Source: Saprospiraceae bacterium (GTDB lineage Bacteria > Bacteroidota > Bacteroidia > Chitinophagales > Saprospiraceae). From it: a stretch of DNA of 9,592 nt. The notes beneath the pieces are model-generated. The model had not been told where the DNA came from and ran no database searches. It saw nothing but the letters and a program-made list of their open reading frames with translations. The translations under genes were made by a program, and so were the position numbers. Below, one piece after another: positions 1-7,020 of the stretch (positions are counted from its first letter, which is position 1; each line of letters starts with the position of its first letter). The stretch covers positions 1 to 9,592 of the forward strand of contig JALVEG010000378.1 of assembly GCA_027031145.1 (NCBI GenBank), in the 5' to 3' direction.

Positions 1-2
1 AG

Positions 3-635
3 TTGCTGTTATCCGAATTGAATCCTCATTTTATATTTAATGTTCTGGCTACGATCCAGAATAAAATTTTATTTGAAGAAAAAGAGCTTGCATCCGAATA
101 TGTTGTAAAACTATCAAAATTGATGCGAAATTTTCTAAATGCATCCCACAGGGCAAATCTTATGAGCAGCGGCAAACCCGATTATGAAATGCAACTAAGT
201 AAGGAAATCGAATTGCTTAAAGGATTTATTGAATTTGAACAGATAAAAAGCAATTATCATTTTGATTATCATATTGATATTGATAAAGATATTGAACCCG
301 GTTATATAATGCTTCCTCCAATGTTGATTCAACCGTTTGTGGAAAATTCTATAAAACACGGTTTGCTTATGTCTGATAAAAAGGGTAATTTGTGGATCAA
401 AATCGAGAAAAATGAAAACGATCTGGTGATAAATATTGAAGACGATGGTATTGGTATTGCAGAATCGATGAAAATACATAAGAAATATAATAAAACACAT
501 GAATCATTGGGATCAAAAATTGTAATGGAAAGAATTGAATTATTAAATAAATTAGGTTATCAAATAAGTATTGATATTCTTGACAGAAAACCCAATGGCA
601 CCATTATTAAAATAATCTTAAAAGATGAATTATGA
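3..635 (+). CDS. Sensor histidine kinase, LytS/YehU type (His_kinase family), 5' end outside window
   Basis: This is the C-terminal catalytic part of a membrane-associated sensor kinase that would phosphorylate the response regulator encoded just downstream. The first visible codons lie inside the kinase core, so the real start and the sensor region are upstream of the window. The 210 visible residues contain the NPHFIFN motif (about 7-13), whose His is the presumed phospho-acceptor of this family. They also hold an N-box-like PFVENSIKHG (111-120), a G1 box DDGIGI (147-152) and a second glycine-region SLGSKIVMERI (168-178), which together make an HATPase_c ATP-binding domain. All key residues are present, so the kinase looks functional. 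Its stop codon overlaps the next start in ATGA, a sign of translational coupling. The sensed signal cannot be read from this fragment. Confidence 0.93.
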   Translation: MLLSELNPHFIFNVLATIQNKILFEEKELASEYVVKLSKLMRNFLNASHRANLMSSGKPDYEMQLSKEIELLKGFIEFEQIKSNYHFDYHIDIDKDIEPGYIMLPPMLIQPFVENSIKHGLLMSDKKGNLWIKIEKNENDLVINIEDDGIGIAESMKIHKKYNKTHESLGSKIVMERIELLNKLGYQISIDILDRKPNGTIIKIILKDEL

Positions 636-1450
636 ATACAAGAATAGGCATTGTTGAAGATAATATAGATAACATTAATACATTAAAATATATATTGGAT
701 CAGGTGGATATTCCGGTAACGATAACCGGTGAAGTACAGACCAAGGAAGAAGCTTATACCTTATTGAAGGAAGGAAGGATCGATCTGGTATTTTTAGATA
801 TTCAACTGCGCAAAGGTACTATCTTTGAGGTATTGGAAAAACTTTATGAAGAAAGAGTGAAATTGCCGGAAATGATCTTTGTCACAGCTCATGGAAGCTT
901 TGAAAATGCATTAAATGCCATCAGGTTTGCATGTATAGATTTTATCACAAAACCAATAGATAAGGAGACTATAGACATGGCCCTGAATCGTTTTTTACAA
1001 AAAAGGGAATCCAGTCATGGTGATATTCAGAAACAGGTTAATTTTCTTTTAAATTTATTGAGTCATGATATTCAAAACCCCAAATCAATAGCTATTAATC
1101 TTCCTAAAGGTATTCTGGATTTTATAGATCTGGAAGAAATAGTATATATTCAGGCTGACGAAAATATGGCAAAAGTCAAGCTTGTCAACAATAAAACATT
1201 ACGTTCTGTAAAGCATTTGGGCTATTATATAGAATTGCTTTATGGTCACAGAGAATTTGTACAAATAAGCAAATCACTTCTCGTCAATACTGTTCATCTT
1301 AAACAGTACAATCACAGGGAAAAATCATTGATCCTAAAAAATGGAGAAACCCTTATAGCTTCACATCGTTTTAGCCGCAATCTAAAAAAACAGTTGCTGG
1401 AAGCACAGCAAAAAAAACCGGGATTATTGGGGAAATGGCTGGGAAAATAA
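632..1450 (+). CDS. LytTR-family DNA-binding response regulator
   Basis: This is a cytoplasmic transcription regulator, partner of the overlapping kinase gene. The N-terminal receiver domain (about 1-122) has the acidic pair E9-D10, the phospho-acceptor D56 in VFLDIQ, T85 in FVTAHG and K107 in TKP, so it is complete. A linker of about 30 residues leads to a LytTR domain (about 155-256). That domain shows the usual landmarks: LEEIVYIQADENMAKV, a central FVQISKSLLVN and a C-terminal SHRFSRNLKK. At 272 residues it has the normal length for the AgrA/LytR class. LytTR proteins bind pairs of short direct repeats upstream of target genes. No convincing pair was found in the gaps of this window, so its targets are unknown. 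The ATG was chosen because it lies in the 4-base overlap with the kinase stop and opens directly on the receiver domain. Confidence 0.95.
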   Translation: MNTRIGIVEDNIDNINTLKYILDQVDIPVTITGEVQTKEEAYTLLKEGRIDLVFLDIQLRKGTIFEVLEKLYEERVKLPEMIFVTAHGSFENALNAIRFACIDFITKPIDKETIDMALNRFLQKRESSHGDIQKQVNFLLNLLSHDIQNPKSIAINLPKGILDFIDLEEIVYIQADENMAKVKLVNNKTLRSVKHLGYYIELLYGHREFVQISKSLLVNTVHLKQYNHREKSLILKNGETLIASHRFSRNLKKQLLEAQQKKPGLLGKWLGK

Positions 1451-1647
1451 GTTGAATTTTACGGTTATTATAATTATTGGCACGCTTATTATTTTTTTCT
1501 TGATTTATTGATAGAAATAGTGTTAGTTTAAGCATAGAAATTCTTATGAGAGCATAGTGGTTCAACCTGTCCAACGTACAATGTACTTTGGCAGATGGAT
1601 AGGTGCAGAAATTTTCATCTTTTTATTAACAAAAATATTTCAAATAC

Positions 1648-2775
1648 ATGAAAACATTATTATTTTTAATAATCTTCCCTCTGACAATTCTCTCAATGAG
1701 TATTAATAAATCCGGGGCGCAAACATTTTATTTGAAAGAAGTGGTCTTGGGAAACAGTTATGATCCTTCAAACAGGACTTTTTCCTGGAAAGCAGGTAAA
1801 TATTGTCCATATAACTGGAATATGGAAGTGATTCGTACTGATGCTTTTGGAGGAGAACTTTTGCTTCATACCGCACCCGGAACAAAACCTAATTGTCAAA
1901 GAACCTACAGGATAAAATGGACTTTTGATAAAGATATCAGTCAGGTTTCTTGCGGAGAAAAAATATTTATAGATGTTACTAATATTCCAATAGTTAAAAA
2001 TGATTGCGGGATCTTTGTTTGGGAAGGAGACATGAATCCCAGTAGTTTTACAATTCTAGCCGGTTCCGGTGTGGGTGAATCATCTTTGGTTTATGAGATA
2101 AGGACTAAAGATCCAAAAGGAGCATACAGGGATTATGTTTTTTTACATTATCCAGGGCATGTTGTACAGGGAGAACCCTATTCAAATCCCGAAGGGTTTC
2201 CAAATTGGCATCTTCACAATTCTCGATTAGTATTAAATGTGTGTGCACGCAAAGATTTCGCAAATGAAGCAAACGGAGGTTCTTTTACTTTTCGAATTGG
2301 AAATCGCGGGATCAGTTTTGATATAGTTTACCTTTATTCAAAAAATTTCAGTGTTACAAAGCCGAAGGTGATTAATAATTTGCAAGTTCCTGTTATAACA
2401 CATAATATTCAAAATGCAGAAGGTACATATTGGATGAATATCAAAGTACCCGGAATATTGCAGGGTTATAAAGGAAAGCAGATACAACTTGTAATAAGGT
2501 TTGTTGATGATCAGGGTAATTTTTTACCTGGAAATACTTCAGATTTTCGTTATGTTGACGGTGCAGGAAAAGCAGCTACAGGTTCCGGATTAATAAATAT
2601 TACTACTGATAGTTATGATATTGGAACCTTACAAATTTGGATGCCGTATTATGCGCTAAATCTTCCCTATACCGGAGGAAAGCAGACATACAATTTAAGA
2701 GCATTTGCAGAACTGTTTGTCGATGGAAAAATGGTTTCCCAGTCACAATATGTTACGATGCAGGTAAAATGGTGA
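1648..2775 (+). CDS. Secreted protein of unknown function with caspase-tail-like C-terminal domain
   Basis: I do not recognise the full-length family. A signal peptide is clear: MKT, then a hydrophobic stretch, then SGA before QTF, giving probable cleavage after A24. The mature protein has no membrane segment and no T9SS tail, so it is probably periplasmic or outer-membrane associated. The N-terminal region (about 25-235) is rich in aromatic residues and Gly and has Cys at 53, 83, 102, 120 and 199, which could form disulfides after export. The C-terminal part (about 245-375) has the pattern of an extracellular beta-sandwich: IQLVIRFVDDQGNFLPG, then SYDIGTLQIWMPY and YNLRAFAELFVDG. From memory this resembles the tail found after caspase-like peptidase domains in Bacteroidota, but no peptidase domain is present here. 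The gene ends 37 bases before the next one, so the two are probably co-transcribed. There is no Shine-Dalgarno; the start was set by the signal peptide. Confidence 0.85.
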   Translation: MKTLLFLIIFPLTILSMSINKSGAQTFYLKEVVLGNSYDPSNRTFSWKAGKYCPYNWNMEVIRTDAFGGELLLHTAPGTKPNCQRTYRIKWTFDKDISQVSCGEKIFIDVTNIPIVKNDCGIFVWEGDMNPSSFTILAGSGVGESSLVYEIRTKDPKGAYRDYVFLHYPGHVVQGEPYSNPEGFPNWHLHNSRLVLNVCARKDFANEANGGSFTFRIGNRGISFDIVYLYSKNFSVTKPKVINNLQVPVITHNIQNAEGTYWMNIKVPGILQGYKGKQIQLVIRFVDDQGNFLPGNTSDFRYVDGAGKAATGSGLINITTDSYDIGTLQIWMPYYALNLPYTGGKQTYNLRAFAELFVDGKMVSQSQYVTMQVKW

Positions 2776-2812
2776 TAAATATCATTAAATATTCATTGTA
2801 AATTTTTCAATC

Positions 2813-5800
2813 ATGAAAAAATCAATAATTTTATCTATATATCTATCAATTTTATCTTTATCTCTTTTTGCTATTAAAAATCCTAAACTACCTAGTGTAA
2901 AAAATAGCAAAAATGTATCTTATATCCCCTGGATAAAAAATTCCGGTCAGTTTAATAATAATATTGCATTCAGCTCAAAGACATTTGCCGGCAATATTTT
3001 TGTGAAAAATAACAGAGATATCGGATACCAAATTATGTCTGCAGGCAAATCTATGGTATTTTTGGAAGAAGTATTTCTTAATTCGATTAAAGCGGATTCT
3101 AAACCGAAAGGATTAGATCAAACAACAACCAAAGTCAATTATTTTATCGGTAAGAAAGAAAATCACCACACCGGTATTCCAACCTACAAAATAATCGATC
3201 TCGGAGAAGTCTGGGCAGGTATCAATGTGCTGTTAAAAGCAACAAATAAAAATTATGAAAAAATATTTATTTTAAATCCGAGGTCTGATCCCGGACAAAT
3301 AAATATTGAGATCAAAGGTGCTTGGGATATTTGCAAAACCGGTGATGAAGAACTACAAATAGACTTATCAAATAGTGATATTTGTTTTACAAAACCAAAA
3401 GCATGGCAGGAGATAAATGGAAGAAAAATTGAGGTGAATGTAACCTACAAAATTATTTTAAAAGATAATACTTATTCTTATGGATTTGTTTTGGGAACTT
3501 ATGATACGGAATATCCTCTTTATATTGACCCCTTGCTTGCATCAACTTATTTTGGAGGCAATTATTTAGATCAAATATATTATTTAGCTGTTGGTGAAAA
3601 TGACAAGGTCTATGTTACAGGTATTACTAATTCAGATACTTTTCCGGTTTCTTCCGAAGCATTTGATACAAGCTATAATGATTTTGAAGTTAATGATTTT
3701 AACATTTATGATATATTTATTGCCAGATTTTCTAAAGACTTGGATTCATTAGAAGTGTGTACTTATATAGGTGGATCAAAGAAAGATGAAGTTAGTGGAC
3801 TGGTGATGGATACATCAGGTAATGTATATATTTCAGGAACCACTCACTCAGATGATTATCCTGCGACAGCAAACGCTTATGACAATACATTTAATGGAGA
3901 TGAAAATGTTCAAAATGCTATAATAAAATTAGGCGATGTCATAATATCCAAGTTAGATTCTAATTTATCAATTCTAAAAGCCTCAACTTTTATCGGAGGA
4001 AAAAAAGGAGAAGGAAGTTATGGTATGACAATTAATAAAGATCAGGATATATATATTACCGGAATATCTTTTGATACCGGTATTCCTAAAGCAGGTCCTC
4101 AATTTCATCAAAACAATTATCAAGGGACATTCTTTTTAAAAATCGACAACAAACTTTCTAATATTTTGGCATCTAACAGTATTGGTATTCATACGGGTTT
4201 ATATGACGGACCTACAGATATCTGTGTTGATACATCGGGAAATATCTTTGTAATAGGTACCACAACAATTTTAGATGCATTTCCGGTAACTTCCGGATGC
4301 TATGACAATAGTTATAATGGTGGATCATTTGATGGCTTTATTATGAAATTGAGTTCCGATCTTTCGCAAAATCTGGCTTCAACATATTTTGGTAGTCCGG
4401 GTAAAGAAGATATTGCAGGTATTACTATCGATTCATCAAATAACATTTTCATTACAGGATACACGGATTCGGACAAATTTCCGGTTACAAATAATGCTTA
4501 TGACACCACTTATAACGGAAAATACAGCCAGTATGGAGGAGATGCTTATATAGCAAAATTTAATAATGATCTTTCAACTCTGTTTGCATCGACTTATTTA
4601 GGAGGAAAATATGATGATTATGGATGGAAAATTATTGTAGATGATAAAAATGATGTTTTTGTTTATGGCGTAACTGGTTCATCAGACTTTCCAATATTTT
4701 GCAATTCCATACAATATGAAAATTCAGGTGTCTTTATTACCCTCTTTGATTCGATGTTGTCAAATTTGAAAGCATCTTCCATATTGGGAGTAAATCTTGG
4801 TAAAATATTTCCGGGTGCCCTAAAACAAAATAATAATAAAGATCTGATTATTTGTGGCAATACAAGCTCGGAGAATCTTCCGGTTATTAACCCGTATGAC
4901 AGTACATACAATGGAGGTTACAGTGATGGATTTATAGCAAAATTAACACCGGATCTTATTAATTATTCACCTTGTTGTACTTATTTGAAATATCCAATGT
5001 ATCGACAAGATAATGTTCCTGCAAATGTAGAATTGAGATGGGATATTGCTTTAGGAGCAACAGGTTACTATGTGTCAATTGGTACGGTAGATGACCATTA
5101 TTCGATTCTAAATAATATGGATGTAGGTAATGAGCTAAGTTATTTTGTAAATGATTTACCTTGTGACGATTCTATTTATGTGACAATAACTGCATATAAC
5201 GATGCAGGAATAGCTATGGGACCCTATTGCTGGACATCTCATTTTTATACCGTCAAAACACCTGAAATGGTAATGATATACCGATCTATTTGCGATGGAG
5301 ATAGTGTTGAAATTGAAGGCAACATATATACAGAATCCGGTATTTATGAAATAACTACCGAAGCAAAAAAAGGATGTGACAGTATAATAGAATTAATTCT
5401 TGATGTTAATTCAGGTTCATTTGTTTCAGATTCAATATTTATATGTGAGGGAGATTCTGTATCATGGTTTGGTAAATATTATCGGGAAGAAGGGAAATAT
5501 TATCAATATTATACAAATATTTACGGTTGTGACAGTATTTATGAGTTGGTTTTGAATATTAATCCCAAATATGAATCAATGTCGGTTAAAGAAATTTGTC
5601 CTTATGATACATTGATATGGGAAAATCAAAAAATCTTTTCAGAAGGAATATATACTGCAAATTATCAGACTATAAACGGATGTGATAGTATATTGAAACT
5701 CGAAGTGACAGTATTACCTGAATATTTCTATTATGATACTATGAATATTTGTGATGGAGATACTCTGGAATGGCAGGGAGAATATTATAATACTCAGGGA

Positions 5801-6652
5801 AATTATGAGAAATTATTTCAAACAGTAAACGGATGTGATAGTATATATTATCTTAACCTAAATGTAAATAGTAGTTACAATTTTGAAGAAAAATTATCAA
5901 TTTGTGAAGGGGATTCATTGGAATGGCAGGGGAAATTTTATAAAAAAAGTGGAAATTATAAAAAGCAATATCAAACAATATACGGATGTGACAGTATCTA
6001 TAATTTAACTCTTGAAGTAAATGAGAATTACTATATTGAAGAAAAAATTTCTGTTTGTCAGGAAGAGACAATTGAATGGCAGGGATTGATTTTATCCGAA
6101 CCGGGGGAATATTTTGCAGAATACAAAACAGTATTTGATTGCGACAGCATACACAAATTGCTGTTAACTAAAATCGAAATAGATACATCAATCACAGTTT
6201 CAGGGGATAACTTAATCGCAGTTGAAGATGAAAATGCATCTTATCAGTGGTTAAAATGTCCCGGTTTTGAAATAATTGATAATGCAACACAAGCTATATA
6301 TTTAGCAACACAAAGCGGTTCGTATGCTGTGGAGATAACAAAAGGAGCTTGTATTGACACTTCATCTTGTATTGAACTGGTACATTCGCGTTTAAATGAA
6401 ATAGAAAATCCAATAGATTATAATATATTTCCTAATCCTGTATTCAATAAACATTTTACAATTCATCCAGGTAATATAGACAAAATTTATTCAATTGAAA
6501 TAATTGATATTAATGGTAAATGTGTAATTAAATTGGATGAATTATTTGGCATACAGAAAATAGAAACACATTCATTAAAATCCGGTGTGTATATAGTTTC
6601 AATAAATACCGACAACAAAAAAACTAATAAAAAAATAGTTTTAATAAAATAA
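2813..6652 (+). CDS. Large T9SS-exported surface protein: DUF7948-like, SBBP propeller, FN3-like, Cys-paired repeats, sorting domain
   Basis: This is a 1279-residue cell-surface or secreted protein. Order of parts: a signal peptide (MKK plus a hydrophobic stretch ending LFA, about 1-20); an N-terminal domain (about 37-238) starting WIKNSGQF and ending YPLYIDP, as in DUF7948 proteins that precede SBBP repeats; seven SBBP repeats (about 241-717), enough for one closed seven-bladed propeller; an FN3-like domain (about 718-822, ELRWDIALGATGYYVSIGT); six 51-residue Cys-paired repeats (about 822-1127); an Ig-like segment (about 1130-1195); and a T9SS type A C-terminal domain (1203-1279, YNIFPNPV to IVLIK). 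That tail is the signal that takes cargo across the outer membrane and is normally removed by the sortase. No catalytic motif is visible, so a structural, adhesive or binding role is likely. The upstream gap of 37 bases suggests an operon with the preceding secreted protein. Confidence 0.93.
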   Translation: MKKSIILSIYLSILSLSLFAIKNPKLPSVKNSKNVSYIPWIKNSGQFNNNIAFSSKTFAGNIFVKNNRDIGYQIMSAGKSMVFLEEVFLNSIKADSKPKGLDQTTTKVNYFIGKKENHHTGIPTYKIIDLGEVWAGINVLLKATNKNYEKIFILNPRSDPGQINIEIKGAWDICKTGDEELQIDLSNSDICFTKPKAWQEINGRKIEVNVTYKIILKDNTYSYGFVLGTYDTEYPLYIDPLLASTYFGGNYLDQIYYLAVGENDKVYVTGITNSDTFPVSSEAFDTSYNDFEVNDFNIYDIFIARFSKDLDSLEVCTYIGGSKKDEVSGLVMDTSGNVYISGTTHSDDYPATANAYDNTFNGDENVQNAIIKLGDVIISKLDSNLSILKASTFIGGKKGEGSYGMTINKDQDIYITGISFDTGIPKAGPQFHQNNYQGTFFLKIDNKLSNILASNSIGIHTGLYDGPTDICVDTSGNIFVIGTTTILDAFPVTSGCYDNSYNGGSFDGFIMKLSSDLSQNLASTYFGSPGKEDIAGITIDSSNNIFITGYTDSDKFPVTNNAYDTTYNGKYSQYGGDAYIAKFNNDLSTLFASTYLGGKYDDYGWKIIVDDKNDVFVYGVTGSSDFPIFCNSIQYENSGVFITLFDSMLSNLKASSILGVNLGKIFPGALKQNNNKDLIICGNTSSENLPVINPYDSTYNGGYSDGFIAKLTPDLINYSPCCTYLKYPMYRQDNVPANVELRWDIALGATGYYVSIGTVDDHYSILNNMDVGNELSYFVNDLPCDDSIYVTITAYNDAGIAMGPYCWTSHFYTVKTPEMVMIYRSICDGDSVEIEGNIYTESGIYEITTEAKKGCDSIIELILDVNSGSFVSDSIFICEGDSVSWFGKYYREEGKYYQYYTNIYGCDSIYELVLNINPKYESMSVKEICPYDTLIWENQKIFSEGIYTANYQTINGCDSILKLEVTVLPEYFYYDTMNICDGDTLEWQGEYYNTQGNYEKLFQTVNGCDSIYYLNLNVNSSYNFEEKLSICEGDSLEWQGKFYKKSGNYKKQYQTIYGCDSIYNLTLEVNENYYIEEKISVCQEETIEWQGLILSEPGEYFAEYKTVFDCDSIHKLLLTKIEIDTSITVSGDNLIAVEDENASYQWLKCPGFEIIDNATQAIYLATQSGSYAVEITKGACIDTSSCIELVHSRLNEIENPIDYNIFPNPVFNKHFTIHPGNIDKIYSIEIIDINGKCVIKLDELFGIQKIETHSLKSGVYIVSINTDNKKTNKKIVLIK
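3533..4966 (+). repeat. Seven SBBP (beta-propeller) repeats
   Basis: Within the large surface protein, seven units of about 62-75 residues begin with variants of ASTYFGG (LASTYFGG, VCTYIGG, ASTFIGG, SNSIGI, STYFGS, STYLGG, SSILGV). Most continue with GNVYISGTT-like and FPVT..AYD.TYNGG-like strings and close with DGFIAKLSSDLS-like strands. The count of seven fits one complete propeller. Units 3, 4, 6 and 7 are the most diverged. Such propellers usually act as rigid binding or spacer modules. Confidence 0.85.
5276..6193 (+). repeat. Six tandem 153-bp units encoding 51-residue Cys-paired repeats
   Basis: Each unit has the form (I/V)C-D/E-G-D-S-x-E-W-Q-G ... G-x-Y ... G-C-D-S-I. The two cysteines lie at residues 827/855, 878/906, 929/957, 980/1008, 1031/1059 and 1082/1110 of the protein. 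Spacing is exactly 28 residues within each unit and exactly 51 between units, with no insertion or deletion in any copy. Units 4-6 also share a DNA core close to TGGAATGGCAGGG at 5766, 5919 and 6072, in perfect 153-base phase, so they look like the most recent duplications. An intra-unit disulfide in the secreted protein is inferred. Confidence 0.92.
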
Positions 6653-6749
6653 TTAAAATAAAAACTTGAAAATTGTATGAATAGATGTGTTTTTTGAAGA
6701 AAAATGCAAAATATCATAATCTATATCTCAAAATTAAAGAAAAATAGCG

Positions 6750-6757
6750 TAACTTTG
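6750..6757 (+). promoter_or_regulatory. Candidate Bacteroidota -7 promoter element
   Basis: TAACTTTG fits the TAnnTTTG consensus of the primary sigma factor in this phylum at every fixed position. No TTG is found at the usual -33 distance, which lowers confidence. Transcription would start a few bases before the small reading frame at 6772 and could continue into the GGX protein gene. Confidence 0.35.
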
Positions 6758-6771
6758 TATATATTAAATAA

Positions 6772-6945
6772 ATGCTTGACAAATTAATACTTATCAGTAT
6801 TATAGAAGAATTTTTCAGAATTTTCTCAATGAAAAGTCAACGAGGAAATATGATCAAAACACTTGATTTTAACAGTAGACTTATAGCTCCAAGAATGCTT
6901 GTTTTTCAGATGCCATTATTTATACTGATATTAAAATATTTATGA
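6772..6945 (+). CDS. Possible small protein, 57 residues, unknown function
   Basis: An open frame runs from ATG 6772 to TGA 6943-6945. It begins MLDKLILISIIEEFFRIFSM and ends with the hydrophobic stretch MLVFQMPLFILILKYL. A nearly ideal -7 promoter element lies 14 bases upstream of the ATG. An internal ATG at 6850 follows a GAGGA string and would give a 31-residue product with the same hydrophobic C-terminus. The hydrophobic end could be a short membrane anchor. Against it: AT-rich DNA yields such frames by chance, there is no ribosome binding site at the first ATG, and I recognise no homologue. A decayed remnant of a transposase or other gene is an alternative. Confidence 0.27.
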   Translation: MLDKLILISIIEEFFRIFSMKSQRGNMIKTLDFNSRLIAPRMLVFQMPLFILILKYL

Positions 6946-6974
6946 TGGTAGTTTCTCTATTTGTGAATTAGAAT

Positions 6975-6997
6975 TGACCTTTCTGACCATAACGGTC
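6975..6997. promoter_or_regulatory. Small TGACC direct repeat and GACC/GGTC dyad before the GGX gene
   Basis: TGACC occurs at 6975-6979 and again at 6984-6988, and the second copy pairs with GGTC at 6994-6997 across a 5-base loop (ATAAC). The structure ends 23 bases before the start codon. It could be an operator or a weak translation-control hairpin. The arms are only 4 bp, so chance is a real possibility. Confidence 0.2.
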
Positions 6998-7020
6998 TTA
7001 TCATTTTAAATCTAAGAAAG

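Larger units (their letters stand above)
6653..7020. other. Intergenic region between the two T9SS cargo genes
   Basis: This 368-base gap is very AT-rich. Just after the stop at 6652 no convincing hairpin terminator is visible. It holds a -7-type promoter element at 6750-6757, a possible 57-codon small gene at 6772-6945 and a small dyad just before the next start; these are listed separately. If the small gene is not real, the promoter match would leave a roughly 260-base 5' leader on the downstream gene. Confidence 0.6.

Noticed and set aside
1371..1574. A 67-codon minus-strand frame across the end of the regulator gene.
   Set aside because: Half of it is the shadow of the LytTR gene, the rest is AT-rich spacer, and no start signal or family resemblance is visible.
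1584..1591. TACTTTGG as a -7 promoter element for the gene at 1648.
   Set aside because: It departs from TAnnTTTG by one position, and there is no -33 TTG at a suitable distance; too weak to list as a feature.
1451..1647. LytTR-type paired direct repeats in the gap after the regulator gene, and ACCGTTATG on the minus strand near 6990.
   Set aside because: Only single, mismatched half-sites were found and none is paired at the usual spacing.
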